Origin: Lytechinus variegatus
Lineage: Eukaryota > Echinodermata > Echinoidea > Temnopleuroida > Toxopneustidae
DNA: 64,000 bases
Assembly (NCBI RefSeq): GCF_018143015.1
Contig: NC_054740.1
Coordinates: 14,122,640-14,186,639, forward strand
Reading direction: 5' to 3'
In this document: one piece after another, positions 1 to 11,700 of the stretch
Position numbering within the stretch: the first letter of the stretch is position 1
How the letters are laid out: every line of letters starts with the position of its first letter
Notes under the pieces: generated by a model
Seen by the model: the letters and a program-made list of their open reading frames with translations, nothing else
The model's database searches: none
Told to the model about the DNA's origin: nothing
Translations under genes and position numbers: made by a program

Positions 1-404
1 GGATTATAAAGAGCAAGAGAAAATGAAGAACACGGGGGTAGGGAAGGGCCGAGGGAACGATATTTTTACTGGGGGTGCTGATGTAAATTTGACAAGAAAA
101 AAAATCACTAAAAATAAAGTTCACTTGGTCCCGAGAAAGGGGGGGGGGCACTTTGTGTTACATTTATTAACTTATCACACCTATAGAATCCAGAGGTTGC
201 TGCAAATGGAGAATAATACACGCAGCACCCCCAGTCAAATCTTGGGGGCCGCTTCCCAGGGCCATGCGCCCCCCCCCCCCCCCCCCGCTGACCAAGGTCA
301 TGTGTAGTGCCCGAAAGGATTACATGGGGATGAAAATATCCCGTTTTCAAAATAATCGGTTCCAAAGATATTCTGTACTATACTAGAGTTTCTTTCTATT
401 TTAG

Positions 405-1300
405 TTTAGCGAGATACGCACCCTATTCAGGATTACAAAAAGATGCCGAATAAATATTCAACCCGAGCTTCACTCCGGCATTTTTTTCTTTTACAAATTA
501 GATAAACAGCTTGCTATCTGTTAAAAGACATGCTATAGTCAGGTTAGAAAATACATTTTTTTATTGCCCCTCGCGCTCGCATTGTTTAGGTAAATATGCA
601 TTAAGTTAATTATTAAACAAATATGCATAGCATATCCAATTTTTAGCTCTCAGTCTCTCCCAATTTTAGCTCGCGCTTCACGCTGACATTTTTGTTTAGT
701 GAGATATACATCATTTTCTGCCATTGAAGAATGCTCCGTTTTTAATTCGAAATTTTCAACTCAGGGTTCGGGCTCGCATCAAGCGTTTAATTAGATACTG
801 ATAATGTTCATGATTTGGTGGTGATTATTTTACCTCAATTATGCATGAATGCTTGTAAGCAAGCAACCAGAGGACCGACGGCTTAAGGACCTCTCCGAGT
901 ATTTTTTAATGTTGATTTAAATGCTTTACCAAAGGACACAAGTGGGAATCGAAGTCAGGTCACCGGAATCCGAGAACCCCTCTCTCCCGATTGAGCTATC
1001 GCGCCTTAGAATGTTTCCTTACTGATTAAAAAACCCTAGCTCGCGCTGGTACTGTTTTTTGTACTGTTTACAGATTGGAATATTGAAGCAGATCAGATTG
1101 TGCTTATTGATAAAATAGGTATTAAATTCCCCGTTTTCATGCCAGATTATTACATATTTCTGAATGTTTTTAATATGATGATTACATACGAATCATGTTC
1201 ATAATTACACCTACGTATTGTTTAATTTTCAGCTCTAAATGTCATGGCATATACAACAAAAATCTGCTGCGCTTCGCGCTTTATTATACAATAAAGCCTT
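405..1300 (-). repeat. Degenerate array with GCGAG hairpin words
   Basis: Words such as CTCGCGCTCGCATTGTTTAG, AGCTCGCGCTTCACGCTGA and CTGCGCTTCGCGCTTTATTA recur about every 100 bp. They are reverse complements of the AATGCGAGCGCGAAGCGCG units at 46.2-46.85 kb, so this is an old reverse-oriented relative, interrupted by the SINE at 843-1012. Confidence 0.5.
843..1012 (-). mobile_element. tRNA-derived SINE
   Basis: Read on the minus strand, 1012-945 has a tRNA-like head: box A GATAGCTCAATCGGGAGAG and box B ACTTCGATTCCC. The body (GGTCCTCTGGTTGCTTGC) is shared with the SINE-like piece at 11701-11795. No cloverleaf acceptor pairing, so it is not a tRNA gene. Confidence 0.65.
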
Positions 1301-1929
1301 GTCTGATAACCTAATCGTGTTTGAGAGAATAAAGCTAATGTGTACTTGATAATAAATACTTGATAAATAAATCTATTTTGGTACCCCCTGCACAATGTCA
1401 AGGCCCCACCGAGTCCTTTAAACAAAAGCCTTAATTTAGGGGCAGAATTTGTTTAATAAGAAATCAATGTTTCAAATTACAATATTACACTCAATTGAGG
1501 TCATTAAAAATAAATGATCAAATAAATAGATTAGCAAACAAAATATACACATTTCTATCTAGTTTGTAATTTTTATGAGCAAAACCCTCATATTGGGGTT
1601 CAGATATAAGAAGCAATCGATTGGAAAGGGCTAATAGAAAATTTTAGAAAATAAGCGAGCCATCGACATTAAGCGAGATAACAGAGGGCTGGGGAAGCAA
1701 AATCGACAAGCGAGATAATCCGCTGACCCCCTCCCAAACACGTTCTCCATTCTTTTCATATTGTTTTTCTATGCCTTTTCCTGAAACTTTTGGGGGCAAG
1801 TTCCCCCCCCCCCCTCACTTCCATGCATCTTTATCAAAAGGCCTACGTCAGTGTCCATAGCCCAGTTTCCTGATTTTAGAATCTAGAAGGCATTGTTTCA
1901 TACAAATACGATCTCTTTCAAATGAACAG
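1301..1929. other. No recognised feature
   Basis: AT-rich sequence with a C-run at 1805-1814. No coding pattern, RNA gene or recognisable repeat seen. Confidence 0.6.
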
Positions 1930-2142
1930 CACTGTAAAAAAATATTGGGTAAAATTCTAACCACCACGAGGATAATTATGTGTCCAACCAATTTGGGCCA
2001 ATATTTTACCCAATGCATTTTCTTTAGAATAGGCAAAATTTTCATCACAGTGAATAAATAAAAATACCCCAAAGAAATGCCCAATGTTGGTTGGACCCAT
2101 GATTACCCTCATGGGGCACTTTTACCCAATATTTTTTGAGTG
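1930..2142. mobile_element. Miniature TIR element (AATATTGGGTAAAA family)
   Basis: Ends are inverted: CACTGTAAAAAAATATTGGG at the left and the complement ending in ATTTTTTGAGTG at the right, with further GGGTAAAA/TTTTACCC words inside. The same words form the element at 55702-55906. No coding capacity. Confidence 0.65.
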
Positions 2143-2699
2143 AGTTCATTAGACCAGATATAATAAATAGATCGAACCATTTCAATGAGCTTAAAGTTTT
2201 CATAATATGTGGAGGAAGATGTTTGAAATACCAAAATAGTAGGTTCTTTAGATTTCACATTTTATTTTTTTTTCAAATCTCATTTCATCACATGCATTGT
2301 CATGTTGAGAAATGCAGTCATATGAGCAACATGGCAAACGAATCTAAAGGCTAAAGACCAGAGTCCAGCGCAGATATTGTAATATAGATTTAATGTATAA
2401 TTTTACCTGTTCACGGACAGTATTGTGTGTCTTAGACTATACGATATATAAAAGCATGGACCTATGATAACAGCAAATGTGATAATTGAAGATAAACATA
2501 GATTTGTTGTAAACAAGTAAAATGAACTGAGTAAAGATTTTAACTTGCAATGCAAGAGACCAAGAAACATTTATGATTATAGTTATTCATAATTTCGCAA
2601 AAAGGTGTTATTACAGCAGCATAACAGTACTTTGGAAAGAACTAAAACTAATAATTATTCACAAAAATGCCATTCATGTAATAATAAAATACTATAAGC

Positions 2700-3020
2700 T
2701 CATCGACCCTAAATGACGTATGACCTTGATCATGTGACCTGAAACTTGTGCAAAATGATCGATGATAATTAATATCCTTATGTCCAAGTTTCATGAACTA
2801 GATAAAACTTTTAAGTTATGATGATATTTCAAAAAATACCCCCAACATTGCCAAAGTTCAGTGACCTAAATGACCTTTTATATTGATCATGTGAACTAAA
2901 ACTCATGCAATACTATCAGTGATACTTGAATACTCTGTGTCATGAACTTTTTAACCATACCTTCAAAGTTATGATGACATTTCAAAAACTTAACCTTGAA
3001 TAAGATTTCAAGGTTGATGA
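2700..3020. repeat. Dispersed repeat with two ~160-bp subunits
   Basis: Two diverged tandem units share TTGATCATGTGA, TCATGAACT, AAGTTATGATGA and ATTTCAAAAA. I recognise the wording as a widespread marine-invertebrate repeat ('tgaccttgatcatgtgacc'). Not coding. Confidence 0.55.
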
Positions 3021-3094
3021 CGCTGTTATATCGACACTGCCGTCTCTTCCGCCGGAAAAGTGGCCCCTATATACAGGCGCGCCGGAACACTTTC

Positions 3095-3390
3095 AGTTGA
3101 TTTTTTTTTTTTGGGGGGGGGGCAAAATACCGAAGGGGGCACAATATTTTTGAAAGCGTGATATACCGAAGCGATCGAGCGGGAGAGGGTGTGGGAACCC
3201 CCACGGTTCAGGACTTTGTTTAAAAATGGAGCATAAAACTTGCGTTTCTAAGAGCATTCAAAAAATAAATGTCTTGAGAATTTCATAGAATTCACTACGA
3301 AAGACTATACTCATTGTTTATGAGAACCTATGAAACTTACGCGCAAAACGATCGCTTCGGAATGTGGTTGTCATGTCTGATCAATTAGAT
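3095..3390. repeat. Dispersed repeat shared with 60.86-61.1 kb
   Basis: A G-run, then CGATCGAGCGGGAGAGGGTG, then GGAACCCCCACGG and a GGACTTTGTTTAAAAA segment. 60860-61020 has the same order (GACCGAGCGGGGGGAGGGTG, GGACTTTTTCAAAAAA). Family unnamed. Confidence 0.5.
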
Positions 3391-4387
3391 TACGTATTAT
3401 GTTTATATTGACTCAAAATACAAGAAATGACATGTTCATGCAATATCCTTTCAGAAACATTTATTTATGTACATTTACATACACGGACGACGCGAGAGAT
3501 CATAAGTTTCAAGTAATTCCTGTCAGAACAAGGAGTGTATTAAGCAGAAGAAGCGTAACAAATAAAAGAAACAAAATAAATTCTAATGAATGTCTTTCCA
3601 AATTCAAATTGTCATACATGTTCTTACGTGGCAGACGTCGATAAGCAATTACATCCCCATTCTATGCAAATAATTTCTGACATCAGCATTGGAGATAGTC
3701 CCTGATTATCCATGTATGGGCAATACGTTTCATATTTTGTAACTGGAGGAAAAAGAAATATGACAAGTTTAATTGTCTAACAATTTAAAACTTTTCTGAA
3801 AATCATTAAAGTTTAAGAAATTACTCGATTTATGTGTTTCATTTTGCACGTTTTGTATGGCTGGGAATCACTTTTGGATGACTCCTTCAAAATCTTCTTT
3901 TTTATTTACATATTTTCTGGGGAAAATGTGACCATAACTAGAAAATGATGAATATCAAATTCCAGGAAATATTTATTTGTAAGTAATCATGAACTGATTA
4001 ACAAACTACCGCAGTTTATGATGTACATTACGTAACATTATTTAGAAGAAAACAATCACATTCCAATAGCGGATATATTTGACTGTACACCTGAGTTTTG
4101 GAAAAAGTGGATAGAGGAAGAAGTGAAAATGATAAGGGAGGAAGTGGACAGTTGATAGTTGAGTAATTTTTTGTTTAAATGAGCGTTGTCATGAAAATGA
4201 CAGTATAAAAGGGTGAAGAGTTGGACAGGCTTGAGTATGATAGATGAGTACTCCTGCTCTGCACTCCATTCGCCGACTCAAGCTAACATCTTCTCATATA
4301 TCCAGTAATCCAACTACTCAAGCCTCTTTATCTATTTAACCTTTTTTGCTTTAGTCATTTTCAGAACTACAGACACTTTCAAGAAAT
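3391..4387. other. No recognised feature
   Basis: AT-rich sequence. A short inverted word (GGCTTGAGTA at about 4229, TACTCAAGCC at about 4315) precedes the hairpin at 4388. The open frame at 3399-3644 has no domain or splice context. Confidence 0.5.
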
Positions 4388-4498
4388 ATTACTCTAGGAC
4401 CTTCTCTCAATCTTCCAATTTCTCATCAATTTTACTTCCGGAAGAAGTAAAATTGATAGGAGAGAAATTGGAAGATTGAGAGTAGGTCCTAGAGTAAT
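4388..4498. repeat. 111-bp near-perfect palindrome
   Basis: ATTACTCTAGGACCTTCTCT at 4388 is mirrored by its complement ending at 4498. Arms of about 55 bp meet at CTTCCGGAAG with no spacer; differences are one base and a 4-bp gap. Confidence 0.85.
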
Positions 4499-5127
4499 GT
4501 ATGACGACCTCGAGATGTTATGGTTTCTGGGCTTGATCAATGAAAGGTATGACATAGATTCCATATGTTGCTCGAGATATAGCGTTCACGCGCGTTAGTG
4601 ATATCGGGTCCGGTCTGAGCGTTTCTGGGCGACCGCGCGTTTGTTAGCAGACACAGCCAGCATGCATTGGTGAACCACTTTCAATTTGCCATTCGGTTTT
4701 AGTCTGAAATGTATTCATTAAAAGGTTAAACGTCACACTGTAATAAGATGGAAAGGGACTTATCAAAGGTATGTTTCACAGAGGGACATGTTCGTCAAAA
4801 GACGCGAGGCTTACTATGATATGTAATTGCCCCGTCAGGGGCGAAATTTTTTAATTTTTGACAATGGAAATAACAATTTTTAGGCAGAAAAGTGCCTTCA
4901 TCGTTTACTTTTGTACTTAAATAATTTATAATTTTTCTACTTTAGGGGGGGGGCGCCCTTTCCTATATAGACCTGCTCTACTATGAAGGCGAGACACAAC
5001 AAAAAATAGGTATTGCCATGGCAATTAAATGCTTGGCCATTTTTACACATATTGATAATCCAATAACTGAAGTAATATGTACTTTGAATGAATAGTTTAA
5101 AACAAATGTTAATTTAATCGTCTTATA
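4499..5127. other. No recognised feature
   Basis: Sequence up to the Tc1 insertion. A short GC-richer patch (CGCGCGTTAGTGATATCGGG and GCGACCGCGCGTTTGTTAGC, 4585-4650) has no coding or RNA pattern I can identify. Confidence 0.5.
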
Positions 5128-6790
5128 CACTGTTGGTCATAAAGGTGGAATAAAATATTTTTGAATAAAAGTCGACAGTTTTGTTGGTATTTGAAAGGCT
5201 ACGCGTAGACAAAATGGTAGTTGAGTGATTACATAATGTTTCCCCATTACACAGGTGACATTATAACATGAGAAATTTGGATAACGTAATAATTTTTTTT
5301 TTTGTAGACTATAAAAGCCTATGCATGTGATATTCTATCACTTTCCCTGATTTGGCACTGTGTATAAGAAGGTTGCATTTTTTCGAGTTCCTTGTACCGT
5401 TTGAAATAAAAATCGGTAGAGACGTTCCATGGACTATGCCTGGTTCAACGGTAACAGCAACATGCGAGAGAGTGGTAGCACTGCAACAGGAGGGCTATAC
5501 AAGCAGACTGATATCGCAGAAGTCCTAGGGATATCACAGAGTGCAGTCTCTAAGATCCTGAAACGTCAACGTGAGGAGGGGAATGTGCGGCCACGGAAAT
5601 CTCCAGGACGTCCCAGATTGACCACAAGAAAAGATGATCGCCAACTGTTGAATTTCAGCCGCAGAAACCGGAAATTACCCACGAGCCGTCTTCGTCGATT
5701 GTGGAGGAGATATCATGGAATCAACGTTTCCCGGTCAACCGTTAATCGCAGATTGCTCCAACATGGTTACCGAGCACGACGGTTGACCAAATGTCCACGC
5801 CTGTCTGTTTGCCACAGAGTAACTCGTCTTCTTTGGGCTAGGGAGCACAGAAGGCTTCATCCAGGACATTGGCAACATGTGGTCTTCACGGACGAGAGCC
5901 GGTTCATCCTTGACCGAAAGGATGGGAGACAATGAATTCGTCGATTAGCCGGGGAAAACCTTCGCAATGAATGTATCCACGAGACGACTCAAGGCGGAGG
6001 CGGCTCGGTCATGATATGGGCCGGCATCCATTATGGAGGGAAAACGCCACTGGTGGTTCCGGGCGGAAACGTCAACGCCGCCGCCTACAGGGATATCTTG
6101 GAGTTCCACTGTCTTCCATATGCAAGACGAGCGTATGGGCACAATTTCCGACTGCAAGATGACAACGCTAGACCGCACAGGGCTGCTGCAGTAAGGGAAT
6201 TCCTGGAGGCAGAGGGCGTCGTACAGTTGCCATGGCCAGCTTGTTCGCCGGATATGAACCCCATAGAGCATGCATGTGATGCCCTAGGCCGAGCCATCAA
6301 TGACAGAGAGGTCATTCCTCAAAATCTGCAGGAGTTGGCAGATGCTCTGAGGGAAGAATGGGACACTATGCCTGTTGACGTCATCAACAAGCTTGTGGAT
6401 AGTGTGCCACGACGTCTACATGCTCTGGTTCGTGCCAGGGGTGGACATACCCGATACTAGCGACTGAGTAAGAACAATGACTAAAGTTTGATGCAAATTT
6501 GTCCATGAAATCACAAAAAAGAAGTCATCTGGAAAAGTGAGAGAGATTGAAAATAAATATCAAGATCCTTTAATTTACTGTATATTGTCGTCATTGTTGC
6601 TATATGCTCATGACATCCATCGCTTTGGACATAAACTTGTAAAATATCACTGTCAAACGTGTGTAAAAGGCAGAATAATAAAATAAAGTGGTTATCATGC
6701 ATCATAAATGCCATATTCAAATCATGTTGTAATAATTACGCTGTGAAAATTTGGTGAAAAAAAAATATTCCACCTTTATGACCAACAGTG
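5128..6790 (+). mobile_element. Tc1-like DNA transposon, near intact
   Basis: Both ends read CACTGTTGGTCATAAAGG inward; the inverted repeats are identical for 25 bp and are flanked by TA (5126-5127 and 6791-6792), the Tc1/mariner target site. Length is 1663 bp, typical of the group. It encloses one transposase frame. The identical ends and near-open frame suggest a fairly recent insertion. It lies in otherwise gene-free DNA. Confidence 0.95.
5429..6463 (+). pseudogene. Tc1-family DD34E transposase with one in-frame stop
   Basis: Cut-and-paste transposase. Residues about 20-60 form a helix-turn-helix (QTDIAEVLGISQSAVSKIL) followed by the GRPR motif at 60-63, then a second DNA-binding domain (about 65-125). 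The catalytic triad is D155 (FTDES), D245 (QDDNARPH) and E280 (SPDMNPIE), with 34 residues between the last two, so all three acidic residues are kept. A TGA at 5933-5935 interrupts the frame after DRKDGRQ; the frame continues unshifted to the stop after HTRY, about 343 codons overall, normal for Tc1. Family members usually have Arg or another residue there, so a CGA-to-TGA change is plausible. This copy should not make full-length protein. Confidence 0.93.
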
Positions 6791-7059
6791 TACATTTTCT
6801 ATGTTTTGGGATATAGATATTCTTATAAAATTAATGTTACCATATAAGGCAAATGAAATATCAGACCTATTTATGAATATCTCCACAGGTAGATTTGCGT
6901 TCAGCACCCTTAATTTAATTCACGGAAATAGCAAGAAAATCAAATTCTACAAACGCAAACAATCCTCAAATCATGACGAGTATCGCACTGATCTATATAC
7001 TGTATGTATAAATAGTATATAATTATGTGCAATATAGATGTATGATGCGCCGATTGTTT

Positions 7060-8280
7060 TTATAAAACGTGCTTTCCGGTAAATGTACATTGTTTTCTTT
7101 CGGATCACATAAAATGATATATCTATACATCTTATTTCAATTTTTGCGCTATATGTGACATGACAACAATTATTACGTGTTTATTCGATTAATGCGCTAT
7201 AAGACGAATTTGAGATGCGGAACACAAACATTTTATTTTATTGATAGTTTTCACAAACTTGTATATTTAGTAAATCACGATTTTGTGTTCCAAATAGCCA
7301 TATATCATGTGTATAATATTCCCATTTGAAATGTATATTTATTAGACTTTTAATCTTAATTAACCTCAAATAAGAATGATCGCCTATCAAATGTAATCGG
7401 AAACTTCAACATATTCCGTCAAAATATCAAAATAGGCCTACGTGATTTTAGACATCCTTTCAGGTTTTACGCGAAAAATGATACTTTCACACAAAATACA
7501 CTTAGCATCCGCCCGTATATTATTCCTCAGTATTTCCGCAAGACTCTAAGCTTGGATGCCAAGAAATTACAAATTTAGCTATCCAAACTTCCAAAGTATA
7601 AAAAATTCTTACTCTGTACTTTTTACATGTAATAATTGTACATAATGTACGGTATGTTAGATTTTTAATTCAAAATGCGCACCTGGTAAAATAATCATTA
7701 ACCACTTTCGGATAACATAAATATCTTCCATCTTCATCGAAAATTCTTGTAGCATTTGTAACATTAGGTCATTTACTATATTTTAATGGGTAAACGCCTG
7801 GTAAACGCATTTAAATCAAAGAATTTAAGTTGTTTTAAAAAATTAAAAACTATTGATAGTTTTCACAAACTTTTATTTTGAGGAAATCGCGGTTTTATGT
7901 TTCACTGCGCCATATTATGTGTGTAATATTCAAATTTGAAATGTATATTAATTTTCATTAGACTTACAATTTCAAAGTTCAAATAAAAAGGATCGCATAT
8001 CAAAGGTATTTATCAATTTTAACCTATTCCGTCAAATTTAAAAAATGCGTGATTTTTGACACCATTTCACATTTCACGCTACTATGACACTTTCACTCAA
8101 AAGTGCGCTTGGCCGTAGGGTATTCCTGGGTATTTTTGCAAGGCTTTTAGCTGGGATGCCAAGCATTATCGTCGCACGCACCACGAACTGTCCTCTCTGC
8201 GCACTTCGATGCTAAAGAGTTAGTTTGGCAGAAAACGCATATAAAGAAATGTTTTTTTGAAAACCAGCAATAAGTGCACC
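7060..8280. repeat. Two-copy tandem duplication, ~610-bp unit
   Basis: Blocks near 7242 (TATTGATAGTTTTCACAAAC), 7330 (GAAATGTATATT) and 7550 (TGGGATGCCAAG-like) recur in the same order at about 7852, 7938 and 8152. The offset is steady at about 610 bp with roughly 70-80% identity by eye. Non-coding. Confidence 0.7.
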
Positions 8281-8541
8281 TATACAGGAAGAGCAAATTA
8301 TTTACCGGTGTCTTTATTTGATAGTCCAGGTTCCGAAGTTCCACCCCGTATCTTTATATTTTCTTGAAGTGAATTATTTACGCTACAGTGGGCATCGTAA
8401 CAGAGCGGACGGTTCGTGAAATCGCGAGGCGCGATAGCGCACTGTATCTATTCCACGAACCGTCCTCTCTGCTTTTCTTTAAATGCGTTTTCTGCAAAAC
8501 CAACTTTCGCATCGAAGTGCGCAGAGAGGACGGTTCGTGGT
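8179..8541. repeat. Cluster of CACGAACCGTCCTCTCTGC words, two inverted pairs
   Basis: The word appears forward at about 8180 and 8457 and reversed at about 8403 and 8522. The last pair bounds an 86-bp TIR unit (8456-8541). The first copy with its flank (GCGCACTTCGATGC) is a larger inverted copy of 8470-8540. Likely nested miniature elements. Confidence 0.7.
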
Positions 8542-9508
8542 GCGGACGACGAAATTTTGCCGTCGAATCCTTATCTAGCGCCTTTTTGACGTTTGGCCGG
8601 TCTACTATAGCTCGCCATATTGATTATGTTGACTTTTTATGAGGATATTAAGTTGGCATGTCAAGATAAAATACTTCATGGCCAGTTGGTACTTTAAAGC
8701 TTCTGAACCGTATTCCACAATGTCATGTCACGGGCCCAAAACGATATATGGAAACGTACAATTTATTAATATCGTCCGCTCAATCGATCTGGTTGAGCAC
8801 TTGACAAGTACGCCCTCTGGAGGATGAAAATTAAAATAACACAGGTGTCACGCGCGTAAAACATTCCCCAATAGACTTGTGTGTTAAAATGGTGCTTTTG
8901 AAAAATTCATTTAAAAAAATGTGAAATTAGAGGGTGGAATATTTAATACCATTGGATAGAATATATATCTGACATTCCATATCTGGCCAGGAAAGGGTAC
9001 CGTAGCCGGCTCATTTTAAAAATAAATCGCCATTTATGAAGGAAACTATGAATGGATCAAATTACTGAAACAGTAAAATAGCCCTAATTATTCCGCCAGT
9101 CAAAAAATTGCTCCAAGTCACTTATTTATCTTCCCTATTCGGGCGAAGGAAGTTCAGTAGTTACCATTTCTAGAATCAGTGTTAGATTTTGAATCGTATT
9201 CATACATTTTTGTAATCAGCAATATCAAATTGAAAAAAAATCGAATGGGTTGGGAATATCTTTAGCCCTCCTGATGTAATTAGCCTCGTGGCACCTTCTG
9301 ATTTTGTTTCCATAATTCTGGAAGCAGTCAGGGGGGTATCATGACCCGTGGAAGCACACACACACAAAAATCTGGGGTTGGTGCTTATGGTGTTACACCA
9401 TAGCCAGAACCCAAATCAGATTGGTGCGCTAAAAATAACACACACACACAAAAGAAGAATGCAACATTATATAGCGCGTATAATTCAATCATGTTTCTAA
9501 GCACTTCA
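8542..9508. other. No gene recognised
   Basis: AT-rich; short CA runs at 9356-9367 and 9439-9450 flank a 70-bp stretch with the palindrome CTATGGTGTAACACCATAAG-like at about 9387-9404. Nothing coding. Confidence 0.5.
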
Positions 9509-9644
9509 TGATGCATGGGTTAGAGTGGGTCAGTAGGAACTGTGTGCACAAGGTAACTTTGGCATGGTTTAGACCATAATGCCAAAGTTACCGCGTGCAC
9601 ACAGTTCCACATGACTGACCCAAGAAAGAAACCCATGCATCATC
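9509..9644. mobile_element. Foldback element (hairpin MITE)
   Basis: Arms of about 65 bp: GATGATGCATGGGTT...GGTAACTTTGGCAT on the left, the complement on the right, with a loop of only a few bases near 9576. Two small gaps between arms. No coding content. Confidence 0.8.
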
Positions 9645-9696
9645 TGTTTTATAGAATGGAAAAAAAAATTATTGAATAAACCACAAAAATTAATGA

Positions 9697-9818
9697 TTTA
9701 CCGGATGCATGATAATTTCATGCGTCCGGTAAATCAAATTTACCGGACGCATGAAAAAAAATTACCGGACGCATGATTTTTTTTTACCGCACGCATGATT
9801 TATTTACCGGATGCATGA
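9697..9818. repeat. Six copies of TTTACCGGACGCATGA at ~21-bp steps
   Basis: Copies start at 9697, 9718 (reversed), 9739, 9761, 9783 and 9803. Steps are 21, 21, 22, 22 and 20 bp, about two DNA turns. The first two form a hairpin. Variation is mostly A/G (GGATG or GGACG) plus one GCACG. Confidence 0.85.
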
Positions 9819-10127
9819 AAATTCCAAAATTTAATGCAGACACTTTGATAACCCTGGACAACATAAAAATGGGCTTTAACTTGATAATATGTTGGCATTG
9901 ACTAGATCTTCAGGCAGCCTCCGACCTCCAATAGCTGTGTGTGTGGAACCCTATGCCCGGGCCGAGACGGGGACCAGCGCCTGCAGTGGAGATTTGGCAG
10001 TGCACAGCCGGCAGCCAGCCCATAGGGGCAGTAGATCTAACGTTAGATCGTTTGTCTGGACTTCTTAACTAACGAGTATGCGGGCAGTTTTAATCCCGAT
10101 GACAATTACGGTATACCCAGTTGTTGT
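9819..10127. other. GC-richer patch, nature unknown
   Basis: 9915-10020 (GGAACCCTATGCCCGGGCCG, GTGCACAGCCGGCAGCCAGC) is distinctly GC-rich for this window. No open frame or tRNA-like box is convincing. Confidence 0.4.
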
Positions 10128-10345
10128 GTATCCGGACGGGTTGTGTGTCCAGACGATCAATTTTAGAATGTCATTTGGAAAAATTTACAAGCGAAGTTTC
10201 ATCAATTTTTAGTACAAAATGTTAGGAAATATTATAAAGAACAAAATAGATGACAAGTAATGAATTCATATTTTTAGTGTAATCCACAGACAAAAAAGAA
10301 GGCTTCCAAAAGATAAAGTGTCCGGACACCCGAACCCCATCCTAC
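10128..10345. mobile_element. Probable miniature TIR element (GTGTCCGGACAC ends)
   Basis: Left end GGGTTGTGTGTCCAGACGAT and the complement of right end GGGGTTCGGGTGTCCGGACA are similar in order and direction. The interior is AT-rich and non-coding. Confidence 0.45.
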
Positions 10346-11544
10346 CATACTTACAGATCATTTTGCATCCTTTATTTGATTCATTCTGTGTAGCTGAAGC
10401 ATCTCTATAAAGGACAATTGGTCATTTCTTTGGGGTTCCAATCATTCTTTAATTATTTCAAATGATCCGTATACTCCGTATGCTCCGTAAAAACTGTATA
10501 AAAATGAAACAAATCGAACGAATAATAAATCAACCGTTCACGAATAGGCATGTACAGAAAACGATGACCTAAAGAAATATGCATTTTACGTTGTCTAATT
10601 ATAACCCTTTGTCTTAACTTCAACTTAACATATTTCCATTATAATACCATGATTTCATTGTTCTGTGCTTTCATACATTATGCACACATATAATCTATCT
10701 GAAACCATAATATCATCTGTATTCTTCATAATGCAACCTTTCTCATATTTGTTATCCTTCATCAGCATTCAACGAAAGTCAAGATTTCTGACCATTTGCA
10801 TTCTTTGCATCTCAACTCTGTTCATAACGATAACGTCTTAAACCTGTATAACTCTTCATTCCTAACTATATTTCTATCAGAATGAATCAACCTTTCACTG
10901 TATCAAACTTGCATTAACCTTCTCAATTTCTTCATGTCATGCACTTAATTTACTCATAATAGTACATCAACCTAACAGTGGCAAACGTTTGTTTACATTC
11001 TTTCATTCATGTGCATTTCGTTCGCGTGCCGTAATCTACATTACATAATGACAATTGGAATTTGCGAATCAACATTGGGTCGGCCGCCGGAAAGTAATGT
11101 ACATCGGCCTAATGTAATGTACACACATTGAGTTATCTATCATGGATCTGTGCTTATTGAATGCACTTATACATAGATAATCTTATCATTGAACTTTAAT
11201 TATTCTTAATAATCACTACCTTAGATCGTTACATACCTCCTTTCTGCCTTCTTATGTGTATATTTTCATAATACACGTCGATGTCTCCAAATTAAACAGA
11301 TTTCATCAACATGATCAACTGGAATTCGAAAATGGTGCCATTTCCAGATAGCAAAATTAGTAGCCTGAAGATGGCGCTACATATCTAAATTTAAACCAAT
11401 CCAAATAATCGTCAAAAAAGATCAATCACTGAATCCTTGATCGAAAATTCAAAATTTTTACGTAAGCAAGCGTAACAGTACATGCGCGATGACATCACAA
11501 TGACCTTTTTTTAAAAAAAGAAAACAAGTTCACACCTAGTTACC
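10346..11544. other. No recognised feature
   Basis: AT-rich, C/T-skewed DNA with many TTCAT/CTTCA words. AAAGTAATGTACAT and CTAATGTAATGTACAC near 11090-11120 recall each other. No gene, RNA or element ends identified. Confidence 0.5.
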
Positions 11545-11700
11545 AATAATGCATATAGCATTTCCATTTATTTGAAAAGAGCATTGTAGATTAAATGCCT
11601 TGCTCACGGGCATAGCTGCCGCGGCATGGGATCGAACCCCGGACTTATTCATGTGCAGCCAGGCGCCTTAGACCACCCGGCCACGGCACCTCCGCATAAG
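11545..11700 (-). mobile_element. tRNA-derived SINE
   Basis: Minus strand from about 11694: GTGCCGTGGCCGGGTGGTCT (box A, Leu/Ser-like), then GGGGTTCGATCCCATGCC (box B), then a GTGAGCAAGGCATTTAATC body common to echinoderm SINEs. Acceptor-arm pairing is absent. Confidence 0.75.

Noticed and set aside
9926-10030. GC-rich patch as a coding exon
   Set aside because: No open frame with splice borders, and no recognisable protein wording.
11600-11694. tRNA gene (Leu/Ser-like)
   Set aside because: Box A and B are present but acceptor and anticodon arms do not pair well and a SINE body follows.
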